Source of the DNA: Photobacterium swingsii
Lineage (GTDB): Bacteria > Pseudomonadota > Gammaproteobacteria > Enterobacterales > Vibrionaceae
Length of the DNA stretch: 64,000 bases
NCBI RefSeq assembly: GCF_024346715.1
Contig: NZ_AP024853.1
Coordinates: 1,178,001 to 1,242,000, forward strand
Reading direction: 5' to 3'
The translations under genes were made by a program, and so were the position numbers. The notes beneath the pieces were generated by a model. That model saw only the letters and a list, made by a program, of their open reading frames with translations, ran no database searches and was not told where the DNA came from. Of this stretch, positions 37,641 to 46,249 are shown in pieces. Every line of letters begins with the position of its first letter. Positions within the stretch are counted from its first letter, which is position 1.

Positions 37641-38966
37641 TTATTGACTCACAGACCAGCATTGCAGGCTCAATGAGGGATAATTCCCAGATAAATGAAT
37701 CGCGATACCGCCACTCGCAGCCAAGCGCGCCCAATAATCATTACTCTTATCCAATTGGAAATAATGAAAACCAGCATGGTATGGAATTTGTCGCGGTGCG
37801 ACAGGCAATACATCGACTGAAATCCCCTGCAATTGGTTATTCACTAAATCGCGAATATGCTCAACGGGGCCAATTTTGACTTGCGCGGGGAAACGCTTAC
37901 GTAGCTCCTCGGGCTCAATATCCGCTTTGACTGCCAAGACAAACTGGCTTGTAGACAATAGCTTTTTATCTGGCACCGAGGCGATGTGAATGCCAAATTT
38001 TGTTGTTTCAATAGGTATCTGGGCAGCAGTTTGTTCCAGTACCGTACTGAGGCACTGATTTAGTGCATCAGATAACTGACTGAAAACTTCTGTAAGCCCT
38101 TTATGTGTATAAGTTGGCAACTCTGAAGGACGCTTTCGACTACTGGCATAGGTTGAGAGTTCACCTGCCATACCGTACAGCAACTGACAAAGCGCTTCCG
38201 GGTGTGTGCCTTTGATTGTTGAGTAATGTTTCAACACGGGTTCATAGCGATTGAGTGTTTGCAACATTAAGAAGTCAGCAATTGACGTCGCATTACCTTG
38301 CGAATGATTCAAACGACCAGCTAAGGTATCTGCCCGTAATTTAATTTTGCCAACTAAACTTGATAGCAGACTTTGAATATTAGGGTTTAACTGTGCATTC
38401 AGTGTTGGCGGGATAAAGCGCTTATCTAAAATAACATTGCCTTCATCTGTCACTTCAACAACACGAGCGATAGGTAAGGTATAAAAGCCTGTCAACCGTT
38501 CACTATCGAGCTTTAGTTCAACGGACAAGGCCGCTAACTGCAGAACTTCTTCACCTAAATTGCCACTCGTATCAACAATTGTTTTATCTTTGAAATAATA
38601 ACGAGTCACCTGATTATCACCCAAAGGTGAAATTGTCGTGTTATTTACTTGTTCGATAGGTACAGCAATAACAATAATTCGATCTTTTGTGTTTTTATCT
38701 ATATAAAGAGGTTCTGGTAATTGATCACGTTGAGGGGATAGTAAAACGCGACTGTCAGGCATGACAGCATTAGCTTTTTTTAACGAAAATGCCCCCTGAG
38801 CTAACAATGCCTCGTCAATTAGCAATTCAACAACCCCCCAAGGGTATGTTGCTAAGTGACTCGAAAAAGTTGAACTTTCATTTAATATATAGCGTTCTTG
38901 CTGTTGAAAGTGCTGCGGCCTTAAAAACATTCCTTCACACCAAGCAACACGTTCCCAGTTACTCAT
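37641..38966 (-). CDS. tssK: TssK baseplate-membrane connector
   Basis: 441 aa from the ATG at 38966, giving the family N-terminus MSNWERVAWCEGMFLRPQHFQQQ and an AAGG motif upstream; the frame is open to 38990. Other family segments are PWGVVELLIDEALL and the C-terminal IPYHAGFHYFQLDKSNDYW. It links the baseplate wedges to TssL/TssM. A 125-base gap with a terminator-like hairpin separates it from tssJ, so it may also have its own promoter. Confidence 0.95.
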   Translation of the reverse strand: MSNWERVAWCEGMFLRPQHFQQQERYILNESSTFSSHLATYPWGVVELLIDEALLAQGAFSLKKANAVMPDSRVLLSPQRDQLPEPLYIDKNTKDRIIVIAVPIEQVNNTTISPLGDNQVTRYYFKDKTIVDTSGNLGEEVLQLAALSVELKLDSERLTGFYTLPIARVVEVTDEGNVILDKRFIPPTLNAQLNPNIQSLLSSLVGKIKLRADTLAGRLNHSQGNATSIADFLMLQTLNRYEPVLKHYSTIKGTHPEALCQLLYGMAGELSTYASSRKRPSELPTYTHKGLTEVFSQLSDALNQCLSTVLEQTAAQIPIETTKFGIHIASVPDKKLLSTSQFVLAVKADIEPEELRKRFPAQVKIGPVEHIRDLVNNQLQGISVDVLPVAPRQIPYHAGFHYFQLDKSNDYWARLAASGGIAIHLSGNYPSLSLQCWSVSQ

Positions 38967-39046
38967 AAATAACCTTACTTTATAAAACAACGACGCAGAT
39001 AGTTAATAAATCAATTAATTTTATAATATACAAGTCGATTAATTAA

Positions 39047-39075
39047 CGAAAAACCCAATATGAGTTTACTGGGTT
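39047..39075 (-). terminator. Terminator-like hairpin between tssJ and tssK
   Basis: Stem AACCCAATA (39052-39060) / TACTGGGTT (39067-39075), nine positions with one G-T pair, 6-base loop, followed on the minus strand by a five-T run (39051-39047). It has the shape of a real intrinsic terminator inside the operon. Confidence 0.65.
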
Positions 39076-39091
39076 CAGTTCTCAGATTTTA

Positions 39092-39559
39092 TTACGGCTT
39101 CTCTATATGTATTGATAATTTATCTATGATCAGCTTATAGGTATTGTATCCTTTATGATCAATTTCAATCACTTCACGCCATTTAGAGTTTTCTAAATCC
39201 CTATAAGCAACAACAATACCTACATATCGGCTACCAGGTGCCATTTTAATATCATAAGAAAAAGACTCGCCAGGTGATAAAGAAAGTGTATCTTTAGAAA
39301 CCAAATCTGGGCCAAAAATATTATCTGCTTCATCATATATCATGAAGAAATCTTGATTTTCAAATATTGTTTTCGATTGCAACTCATAAACTTTAACAAC
39401 AACAGGAGAGGCTCGACCATTTAAATCAGGATTAACTTTATTGCTTACGTTAAACTTTAATGTCGCGTAAGGATCAACAACAAGATTAGCGACACTACAG
39501 CCATTTAATGAAACTGCCATCAATATAGAAAAGACAAAAATTTTAATAGTGTTAAGCAT
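39092..39559 (-). CDS. tssJ: TssJ outer-membrane lipoprotein
   Basis: 155 aa. Lipobox LNGC (Cys21), then a small beta-sandwich typical of TssJ with VVVKVYELQSKTIFENQDFF (in two strands) and GSRYVGIVVAYRDLENSKWR. It anchors the membrane complex to the outer membrane and contacts the TssM periplasmic end. It starts two bases after tagH and is followed by a terminator-like hairpin. Normal length. Confidence 0.93.
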   Translation of the reverse strand: MLNTIKIFVFSILMAVSLNGCSVANLVVDPYATLKFNVSNKVNPDLNGRASPVVVKVYELQSKTIFENQDFFMIYDEADNIFGPDLVSKDTLSLSPGESFSYDIKMAPGSRYVGIVVAYRDLENSKWREVIEIDHKGYNTYKLIIDKLSIHIEKP

Positions 39560-39561
39560 GA

Positions 39562-40956
39562 TTACTTTTCTCCTATTCCCTTCAAGCTAGCTTCATAATG
39601 CTTTACAAAGTCATCCAAATAAAACGGCTGCTCTTGGCGCAAATCATCTTCTAGTTCATAAAACAATGATTCATAACGCTGCCAACTATTCGCTCTATGC
39701 TTAGAACCAAACCAACTTGCTAACAACCCTTCATGGCTTTCTATACTGTTGATTTTATTAGGTTCTAAAGCAGACATAACCCCTTTTACAGCACCTTTCG
39801 TCCCATAAACCATAGCCTTCTCATGCAGATCAATATCAGCAAAGGCTTCCTGGATCGCCCGAGGAGCTGATAAGAAACTTGGTGATTTCCTATGGTATAA
39901 ATTGTGAATTGCATCTTCAAAATTGGCTGAAAACTTTAAGGGATTATTCTCTTGGCGCTTAAATGATGTATGCATTAAACGATTCGTTTGTTTGAAGTCT
40001 GCACGCTTTTGTAGCGTAGACATAAGCCCAGTCAATAGTAAGCACATACTTTCACCCATTTCGAACCACCACTTTTCATCCATCTCTGGGTGAATTTGAT
40101 GCCCTTTTACCTTCATACCCTCTATAAAAGCTTGTAAGAGTTTCGCTTCATCTCCCTTAACCGCGAGGTTCAGTGTCTCAACGGGTGACACCTTTGACTG
40201 ACTAGGTTGAGAAACCACCGATACATTCACCTCTTTCCTTATCGCTTGTTTTTTAGCGTCTTCAACAGTGGCTGCTTCAGCGTATTTATGTTTCACTTCA
40301 ACGCCTTGTTGCTCGATTTCATCGAAAATCGGTGACGACGAAGGCGATTTCTGAGGGGGCGTTTCTACAGCGGCACCCTCGTTAAATAGCACACTCCAAT
40401 CTTCAGGAATACTGTCATTAAACTGCATGAGATCGATATTTTCATTACTAGGCGATGTAAAATTATCATTCACATCTCCTATATAAACCTCATTGTTAAC
40501 ATCTGAAATTGTTGTTTCTTTTTCTATAGGTTCATTCATTAAATCTTTCGATGAAATGCCGTAATCATCCGTATTACTCTTGTCAATTTCCATCTGGCAT
40601 TCACTAGGCACAGGTTCATTTACATTTAATTTTTGAACTTCAATTTCATAATCACTCAGAGAGAAAACGTCTCCCAACGATAACTGATGATGGTTATTTT
40701 TACCTAATGGCTCAACACCACGATTAATAAACAAACCATTTGTTGATAAGTCTTTTATTACTAAACTACCCTCTTTTTTTTCAATCACAGCATGTCGACT
40801 TGAAATAACTCGCTCAGGGTCGGGTAGGATCCAATCACATAACTCAGAACGACCGATATAGATAGCGGTATTTTCTTTAATGCTATCTAGAGGCTTAATG
40901 GCATCTAATTGAGAGGTATAGCGGTGATAGCTAATAATTGAAAGTTGAAAATCCAT
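39562..40956 (-). CDS. tagH: TagH/Fha-type FHA-domain protein
   Basis: 464 aa. An N-terminal FHA domain (about 25-110) has the phosphothreonine-binding core YIGRSELCDWILPDP, SSRHAVIE and LSTNGLFING-like STNGLFINR. A low-complexity acidic linker follows (about 120-270), then a C-terminal helical TagH domain (about 275-464). It is the expected target of PpkA and PppA and gates T6SS assembly. First gene of the minus-strand T6SS operon and divergent from ppkA. The linker is poorly conserved in the family, so its length says little. Confidence 0.93.
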   Translation of the reverse strand: MDFQLSIISYHRYTSQLDAIKPLDSIKENTAIYIGRSELCDWILPDPERVISSRHAVIEKKEGSLVIKDLSTNGLFINRGVEPLGKNNHHQLSLGDVFSLSDYEIEVQKLNVNEPVPSECQMEIDKSNTDDYGISSKDLMNEPIEKETTISDVNNEVYIGDVNDNFTSPSNENIDLMQFNDSIPEDWSVLFNEGAAVETPPQKSPSSSPIFDEIEQQGVEVKHKYAEAATVEDAKKQAIRKEVNVSVVSQPSQSKVSPVETLNLAVKGDEAKLLQAFIEGMKVKGHQIHPEMDEKWWFEMGESMCLLLTGLMSTLQKRADFKQTNRLMHTSFKRQENNPLKFSANFEDAIHNLYHRKSPSFLSAPRAIQEAFADIDLHEKAMVYGTKGAVKGVMSALEPNKINSIESHEGLLASWFGSKHRANSWQRYESLFYELEDDLRQEQPFYLDDFVKHYEASLKGIGEK

Positions 40957-41217
40957 AATAAACCCATACCCTTAAGTTTATCAACTTAAAGATTAATAAC
41001 AGAACACGAAGAGTATTTAATTATGTATATTAGTAGTATCCCATCAATATCTTTCGCTTTCTATTGTAAATAATTGAGAGTCAACTTTTATTTTTAATTT
41101 TATCAGTTACATTGATTTCAATTTCAGCTCGGAGTTATAACAAATAAAGAGAAAATAGTGATTGCACTCCTATCCCCTAAATATATTATCGTCACCAATC
41201 AGAATTGGAGACATCTC
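40957..41217. promoter_or_regulatory. Divergent promoter region tagH / ppkA
   Basis: A 261-base AT-rich gap between the first genes of the two divergent T6SS units. A perfect hairpin TTAAGTT (40972-40978) / AACTTAA (40983-40989) lies in the tagH leader just before its ribosome-binding site and could affect translation or bind a regulator. No sigma-54 type -24/-12 element is evident, and no VasH-like activator is encoded in the window. Confidence 0.45.
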
Positions 41218-43284
41218 ATGGTAAAAAAAACAAAATCAAATAAAGTGCAGCCCCAAGAAAAGCCATCCCATGAGACAATAAATAATGATAATTTAAACAA
41301 TAAAACAATTGTGAGAAGTCAGCATGAACCTAAAACATGCAAAAAAGTTCCAGATGAAATCACATCAAATAGTCATGAATCTGATTTAATTAATACCGTA
41401 ATAAAAGGTCGCTATCGCATCGAATCTCGCATTGGCCATGGCGGTATGTGTAATGTTTATCGTGCAACCGATCTCTTGCTTGAGGCAGCAGGGGTAAGCA
41501 ATCCTTTTGTTGCAATAAAAGCGTTACAAAATGAATTTGTTAATCAACCAGATGCCGCAAAAGTATTAATTCATGAAGCACAAACCACTCAGAAATTAAG
41601 TCATCCTAATATCATTCGCGTATACGACTTCGGCATCGATAAAAAAACTTACTATATTGTGATGGAATACCTTGATGGTGAAACACTGGATGTTGTCATC
41701 CAACGTTCCCGCCCCCATGGTTTACCTTATCAACGTGCTATTTCGTTACTCGATCAAATGATGTCAGCACTCAGTTATGCACATAAAAATGGTGTTGTTC
41801 ACGCCGATCTCAAACCAAGTAACATCATGCTGACACGTGATGGCGATATTAAGGTTTTTGACTTTGGAATCGCAAAAAAAACGGCCTTTAACCACGATCA
41901 ATATGCTGCAACTCAGCAAGAAGACGATGTTGAATTTGGTGGCTATACACCTAACTACGCCTCGGTTGAGCTCTTAAACGGCAATCCACCCAGTATCAAA
42001 GATGACATCTTTGCACTCAGCTGTATTTGCTATGAACTTTGTTCAAGTAAGCACCCTTATCACCGTAAACCAGCAGATGTTGCATTAAAGGAAAGTATTC
42101 AGCCTTCCCGCCCTAAACATTTAAGTCCATCTAAGTGGCATACTATTCAACAAGGCTTAGCTTTAGATGCTGACAAGCGGCTTGATAATATTGAATTGAT
42201 CAAAAAGCAGCTTCATAAACAACATAAGCCTGTCGCAGTGATGGCTACCGCGATTCTAGGCTTAAGCACTGTACTCGGTTATGTATTCTACCAACAGAAA
42301 GAAACGATATCAGATTTAAGCTCGACCATAGGCCAACTCCAGGCCAGCATTCAGAATCAAAAACAGCTAACACACTTGAGGCCAAAAGAAATAGTCGAGC
42401 AACTCCCTGAGCTCACAAAGCAGCATCCAATCATAGCTCAAGGTCTACTGCGCGATAAACAAAAGGCAATTTTGGCATTGTATGAGCATAAGATTGATCA
42501 GATTTTTAATGCACGCACTAACCATTATCCCAATTACTACGCTATTGAGGCTGAGCTGGCACAAGCGCATGCACTCTACCCTGATTCACATGCCTTAAAT
42601 ATTTTGAGTACTGACATTTCAACCAGCTGGCAATCGACACTTGATGTCATCACAAACCGGATCAACATAGCGCTAGAAAAAGGACACTACACAGAAACTG
42701 AAGAAGCTAACATTTACCAATTACTGACTCAGTTGCAAACATTACGTCATGACGCAATATTCATGCCGACATCACTAGCGGAAGAAACGTTCGCGACACA
42801 GTTTAGTCAGGCAATGAAAATGCATGATGTCCAAAGTTTAGAGGATTTGATCAAAGTTGCTGATACCTTCTTTGCTTACCGAGAAGAAACACAAGAACAA
42901 ATCCAGCAAGCTAAATTACTTAAACAAGCCATAACACATCTAGATATGTACAGGACAGCAAAAGAGCAAGGGCTACCCGCTCCTTTCCCTTATGAATCAG
43001 CAGAGCTTTTATATGCACCTAAATTTGCAACATTCAAGCAGCAGCTAAGTAAAATCAGATCTGAGTCAAAGCTTGATGCTCTTTTAAAACAAGTTGATAA
43101 AGTCGCATCAGAACTGCCTGCCGATTTCTCATCATTAATTAGTTTACGGCTAGCAAGTGCAAATCAATACTTAGATTTTTCTGAAAAGTGGCAGCAAAAA
43201 CGTAAACAGCGTGCTGCTCGCGATGCGATGAAAAAAGCGACACATCAGTTTAATTTAGTTGAAAAGGCGCGCTCAAATTCCTGA
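41218..43284 (+). CDS. ppkA: PpkA, membrane Ser/Thr protein kinase of the T6SS switch
   Basis: 688 aa from the ATG at 41218, preceded by GGAG at a spacing of seven; the frame is open from a GTG at 41158, which lacks such a site. Kinase domain (about 75-330): glycine loop GHGGMCNVY, VAIKAL lysine, catalytic loop HADLKPSNIM and DFGIAKK. The residue before the catalytic Asp is Ala, not Arg, so it is a non-RD kinase. One span (about 340-358, ATAILGLSTVLGYVFY) leads to a periplasmic, mostly helical sensor part. It should phosphorylate TagH in response to an envelope signal. Divergent from tagH; followed by the terminator at 43285-43316. Confidence 0.93.
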   Translation: MVKKTKSNKVQPQEKPSHETINNDNLNNKTIVRSQHEPKTCKKVPDEITSNSHESDLINTVIKGRYRIESRIGHGGMCNVYRATDLLLEAAGVSNPFVAIKALQNEFVNQPDAAKVLIHEAQTTQKLSHPNIIRVYDFGIDKKTYYIVMEYLDGETLDVVIQRSRPHGLPYQRAISLLDQMMSALSYAHKNGVVHADLKPSNIMLTRDGDIKVFDFGIAKKTAFNHDQYAATQQEDDVEFGGYTPNYASVELLNGNPPSIKDDIFALSCICYELCSSKHPYHRKPADVALKESIQPSRPKHLSPSKWHTIQQGLALDADKRLDNIELIKKQLHKQHKPVAVMATAILGLSTVLGYVFYQQKETISDLSSTIGQLQASIQNQKQLTHLRPKEIVEQLPELTKQHPIIAQGLLRDKQKAILALYEHKIDQIFNARTNHYPNYYAIEAELAQAHALYPDSHALNILSTDISTSWQSTLDVITNRINIALEKGHYTETEEANIYQLLTQLQTLRHDAIFMPTSLAEETFATQFSQAMKMHDVQSLEDLIKVADTFFAYREETQEQIQQAKLLKQAITHLDMYRTAKEQGLPAPFPYESAELLYAPKFATFKQQLSKIRSESKLDALLKQVDKVASELPADFSSLISLRLASANQYLDFSEKWQQKRKQRAARDAMKKATHQFNLVEKARSNS

Positions 43285-43316
43285 TTAATAGACCAGTCAA
43301 AAGGCTGGTCTATTAA
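43285..43316 (+). terminator. Terminator after ppkA
   Basis: Stem of 14 positions, 43285-43298 pairing with 43303-43316 (one G-T pair), loop AAAA, starting right after the TGA. The U-tract is weak (TATTAA is part of the stem), so efficiency is uncertain. Confidence 0.7.
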
Positions 43317-43405
43317 ATGCAACAGCAGTGAGAGCCAGCCGCCGCATGAGTAGTTCTTGATCACGTCAGACTGTAAACTGGTTGCCTAACACCAACAAGT
43401 GACGA

Positions 43406-43750
43406 TTACCCCTCTACACATTGATCTGTTTTCGCTGCACAAATGAAATCATTACGATGCAAACCTTTGATAGAGTGACTCCACCAGCAAACAGTCACCT
43501 TTCCCCACTCTAGCGTTATTGTGGGGTGATGAAACTCGGCCTCTGCAATTTCAGCAACTTGATTACTGAACGCCCAAGCTAATCTGAAGTTTTTAAACCG
43601 GTATTCACGCTCTAACTGCAAAATCCCGTCACGATCCATCACTTTCCAATCAGGAATATTCACTCTCAGTTTTGCTATTTCGGCATCATCGACAGGCTGA
43701 GCATCCACCTGACACGCTTCACATTTCAATTGATGTAGTTTAGACGTCAT
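43406..43750 (-). CDS. phhB: Pterin-4a-carbinolamine dehydratase
   Basis: 114 aa, normal length. The active-site pattern EFHHPTI (two adjacent His) and the C-terminal WWSHSIKGLHRNDFICAAKTD are diagnostic. It dehydrates the 4a-hydroxy-tetrahydropterin made by phenylalanine hydroxylase and so recycles the cofactor. It is the second gene of phhA-phhB, 69 bases after phhA, with AAGGA upstream of its ATG. The N-terminal CEAC motif is also seen in other proteobacterial copies. Confidence 0.96.
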   Translation of the reverse strand: MTSKLHQLKCEACQVDAQPVDDAEIAKLRVNIPDWKVMDRDGILQLEREYRFKNFRLAWAFSNQVAEIAEAEFHHPTITLEWGKVTVCWWSHSIKGLHRNDFICAAKTDQCVEG

Positions 43751-43819
43751 GAAAACATTCCTTGTGTAAATACATACTGGGTTCTAGCTAATTTCATAAG
43801 TATAGAAACGCCTTGTAGA

Positions 43820-44656
43820 TTAGGCTGATTTCAAATGCGGGTCTTGTTTCTCTGAGGGTAGCTTAGGTGGGTAAAGTGGCGAATGTAGTCCAAGCTGTTT
43901 GGCTTGATGAACCATGGCCATAATATCTTGCTGTGCAAGATCATACAGTTGCGAAATAGAAGACAATTTGAAATATATAGGCTGCATAATATCGATTCGA
44001 TAAGGTGTTCGCATTACCTCAATAGGATCAAAGGCGCTTATCTGCGCTTTCTCTGTTGTCGCATCACTTGCCATTGCATATTTCGTCTCTGCCGGAGAAG
44101 ATAAGATCCCTCCACCATAGATCCGTAGCCCTTGCGGTGCTTGCAATAAACCAAACTCCACTGTAAACCAATATAATCGCGCTAAATAAACCCGATCTTG
44201 ACTCGATGCCGCAGCGCCAAGTTGACCATAGGTATGTGTAAAAGCCGCAAACGCAGGATTAGTTAACATGGCACAATGCCCAAAGATTTCATGGAAAAAG
44301 TCAGGTTCTTGCAAATAATCGAACTCTTCCCGACGCCGTAGAAAAGTCGCAACAGGAAACTGCTTATTGGCAAGCATGGTAAAAAAACGGTCAAAATTAA
44401 TCAGCGCAGGCACTTCAACACATTGCCAGCCCGTCGTTGCAAGCAAGACTTGGTTAATATCATGCAACTGAGGCACACAAGCTTGTGGAAGATCAAGCAA
44501 AGCCAACCCCGCGCAGTACTCATCACACGCTCGCCCTTGTATGCAGCGAAGTTGACGAGTAATCAAATCATGCCAGATCCGATTTTCATCATCACTCCAA
44601 TGAATCACACCCTTGGCATCAGGTTGCTTAGAAACATACTGAGTTAAACTTCCCAT
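43820..44656 (-). CDS. phhA: Phenylalanine 4-hydroxylase
   Basis: 278 aa from the ATG at 44656, which has AAAGG upstream; the frame extends to 44695 without support. The iron ligands are visible as HEIFGH (His122, His127) and Glu167 in TVEFGLL, at the spacing of the bacterial monomeric enzyme. It converts phenylalanine to tyrosine with tetrahydropterin and O2. It leads the phhA-phhB operon, divergent from hmgA, with a TyrR-type box 135 bases upstream. All ligands are present, so the enzyme should be active. Confidence 0.97.
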   Translation of the reverse strand: MGSLTQYVSKQPDAKGVIHWSDDENRIWHDLITRQLRCIQGRACDEYCAGLALLDLPQACVPQLHDINQVLLATTGWQCVEVPALINFDRFFTMLANKQFPVATFLRRREEFDYLQEPDFFHEIFGHCAMLTNPAFAAFTHTYGQLGAAASSQDRVYLARLYWFTVEFGLLQAPQGLRIYGGGILSSPAETKYAMASDATTEKAQISAFDPIEVMRTPYRIDIMQPIYFKLSSISQLYDLAQQDIMAMVHQAKQLGLHSPLYPPKLPSEKQDPHLKSA

Positions 44657-45057
44657 AAAATACCTTTTTGAACATAGTGCGGCACATATTCGCACTGGCT
44701 AATATGCATTTATTATTATTTCTATAAGTAAAGGGTAGGAAGTTTCAGCGCAGTTAGAAAAGCCAGAATTAAGAAAGCCAATGCACAGCATGTAACATTT
44801 TATTTACAATCTTCTTTTTATCAATGAAAACTGTTTTACTCAAACATTTTGCCTTGTTAAGCCTGTAAATGACGTCCAATCGACTCGCGTTCCCAAACAA
44901 AAGGCACCCTCCTGTAAATCTATTCGCACAACAAGCCGCCCTATATGCCTTTCAATACAGTTCATAACCCCACGTAGACACGCTTGCTAACCTTGCCTGT
45001 TTGCAGACTCTCAACCAAAGTTAAGACAGGCATTCAAATATTTGTGAGGATCACGGA
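44657..45057. promoter_or_regulatory. Divergent control region phhA / hmgA
   Basis: A 401-base gap that should hold promoters for both aromatic-degradation operons. It contains the near-consensus TyrR box at 44791-44808, plus two exact left half-sites TGTAAA at 44864-44869 and 44913-44918 whose right halves are poor. TyrR-family proteins often bind a weak box with help from a strong one. A GAGG ribosome-binding site for hmgA ends the region. Confidence 0.6.
44791..44808. promoter_or_regulatory. TyrR/PhhR-type operator
   Basis: TGTAAC-ATTTTA-TTTACA matches the TyrR strong-box consensus TGTAAA-N6-TTTACA with one mismatch. It is placed between divergent phhA and hmgA, the expected targets of this regulator of aromatic amino acid metabolism. 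Confidence 0.75.
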
Positions 45058-46188
45058 ATGCGCCAATGGTTCCAATTTCCCATCGTTGAAGGCGATGCGT
45101 CACACCAAGCACACTGCGATTTACCGCCAGAAACGTATGAACGTGAATGCGGTAAAGAAGGGTTCTTTGGCCCAGCCAGCCACATGTATCACAAGCACCC
45201 ACCTACGGGCTGGATCGAATGGGAGGGCGAATTACGCCCACGAGCAATAGACACCAATAAGATCGCCGTTGAAAGTCAGACACCGTGGGATGCTGCATTA
45301 CTGCTCTATAACGAACAACTAAAAATGCGCATATGGCGAACCCAAACGCACATGGATCACTTAGTACGTAATGGTGATGGTGATGAGGTGCTATTTATTC
45401 ATCAAGGCAGCGGGCATTTATATTGTGATTATGGTCACTTACCCTTTAGAGACGGTGATTACATCGTACTGCCCAGAGCCACCAGCTGGCGAATAGAAGT
45501 CAATGAGCCCGTCGCGATGCTGATGATTGAAGCCAGTAACAGTGGCTATCAAATGGCTGAGCGAGGATTAGTGGGGCAACACGCGATTTATGATCCTGCA
45601 ATGCTGGAGTATGCGCGGATTGATGACGCATTTTTAGCGCAACAAAACAGTCACCAGCAGTGGCAAGTCAAGCTCAAGGCACGCCAAGGCTTAAATACTA
45701 TCACCTACCCATTTAATCCATTGGATGCCCAAGGCTGGAAAGGGAATCTAACCGCGTTCAAACTTAATTGGCGTGACATTAGGCCATTGATGAGCCACCG
45801 CTATCACTTACCCCCCTCTGCACATACCACTTTTGTTGCCAATGGATTTGTGATTTGTACCTTTGTCCCTCGCCCCATAGAGAGCGACCCTCACGCCTTA
45901 AAGGTGCCGTTTTTTCATAATAATGATGATTACGACGAAGTGCTTTTCTACCACAAAGGTAACTTTTTCAGCCGAGACAATATCGAAGCTGGGATGATCA
46001 CACACCATCCTTGCGGCTTTTCACATGGCCCTCACCCCAAGGCTTTAAAAGCAAGCGTCGAACACCCCAAAACACAAACCGATGAAGTCGCTGTCATGAT
46101 AGATGCGCGGTTTCCGCTCGATGTCGCCGAGTTGCCGCAAGGTGCTGAAAACAAGGACTACGTCCACTCATGGCAGCAACAAGGTTAA
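45058..46188 (+). CDS. hmgA: Homogentisate 1,2-dioxygenase
   Basis: 376 aa, the shorter bacterial form. The C-terminal cupin holds the iron-binding residues in YDEVLFYHKG and in HPCGFSHGPHP. It opens the ring of homogentisate to maleylacetoacetate. First gene of hmgA-fahA-maiA-aacS, with GTGAGGATC upstream of the ATG. Loss of this enzyme would give brown pyomelanin, a known trait of Vibrionaceae mutants. The preceding enzyme, 4-hydroxyphenylpyruvate dioxygenase, is not adjacent. Confidence 0.96.
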   Translation: MRQWFQFPIVEGDASHQAHCDLPPETYERECGKEGFFGPASHMYHKHPPTGWIEWEGELRPRAIDTNKIAVESQTPWDAALLLYNEQLKMRIWRTQTHMDHLVRNGDGDEVLFIHQGSGHLYCDYGHLPFRDGDYIVLPRATSWRIEVNEPVAMLMIEASNSGYQMAERGLVGQHAIYDPAMLEYARIDDAFLAQQNSHQQWQVKLKARQGLNTITYPFNPLDAQGWKGNLTAFKLNWRDIRPLMSHRYHLPPSAHTTFVANGFVICTFVPRPIESDPHALKVPFFHNNDDYDEVLFYHKGNFFSRDNIEAGMITHHPCGFSHGPHPKALKASVEHPKTQTDEVAVMIDARFPLDVAELPQGAENKDYVHSWQQQG

Positions 46189-46249
46189 CGGCCTCTCATC
46201 AACCGTTTTCGCTACCATTTACAATGTAAACCGATACGAGGAACTTATT

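Noticed and set aside
41158..41217. Earlier GTG start for ppkA
   Set aside because: No ribosome-binding site, whereas the ATG at 41218 has GGAG at the right distance.
46103..46249. Upstream extension of the fahA frame
   Set aside because: It overlaps the hmgA 3' end in another frame; the GTG at 46250 has a good ribosome-binding site and the family N-terminus.
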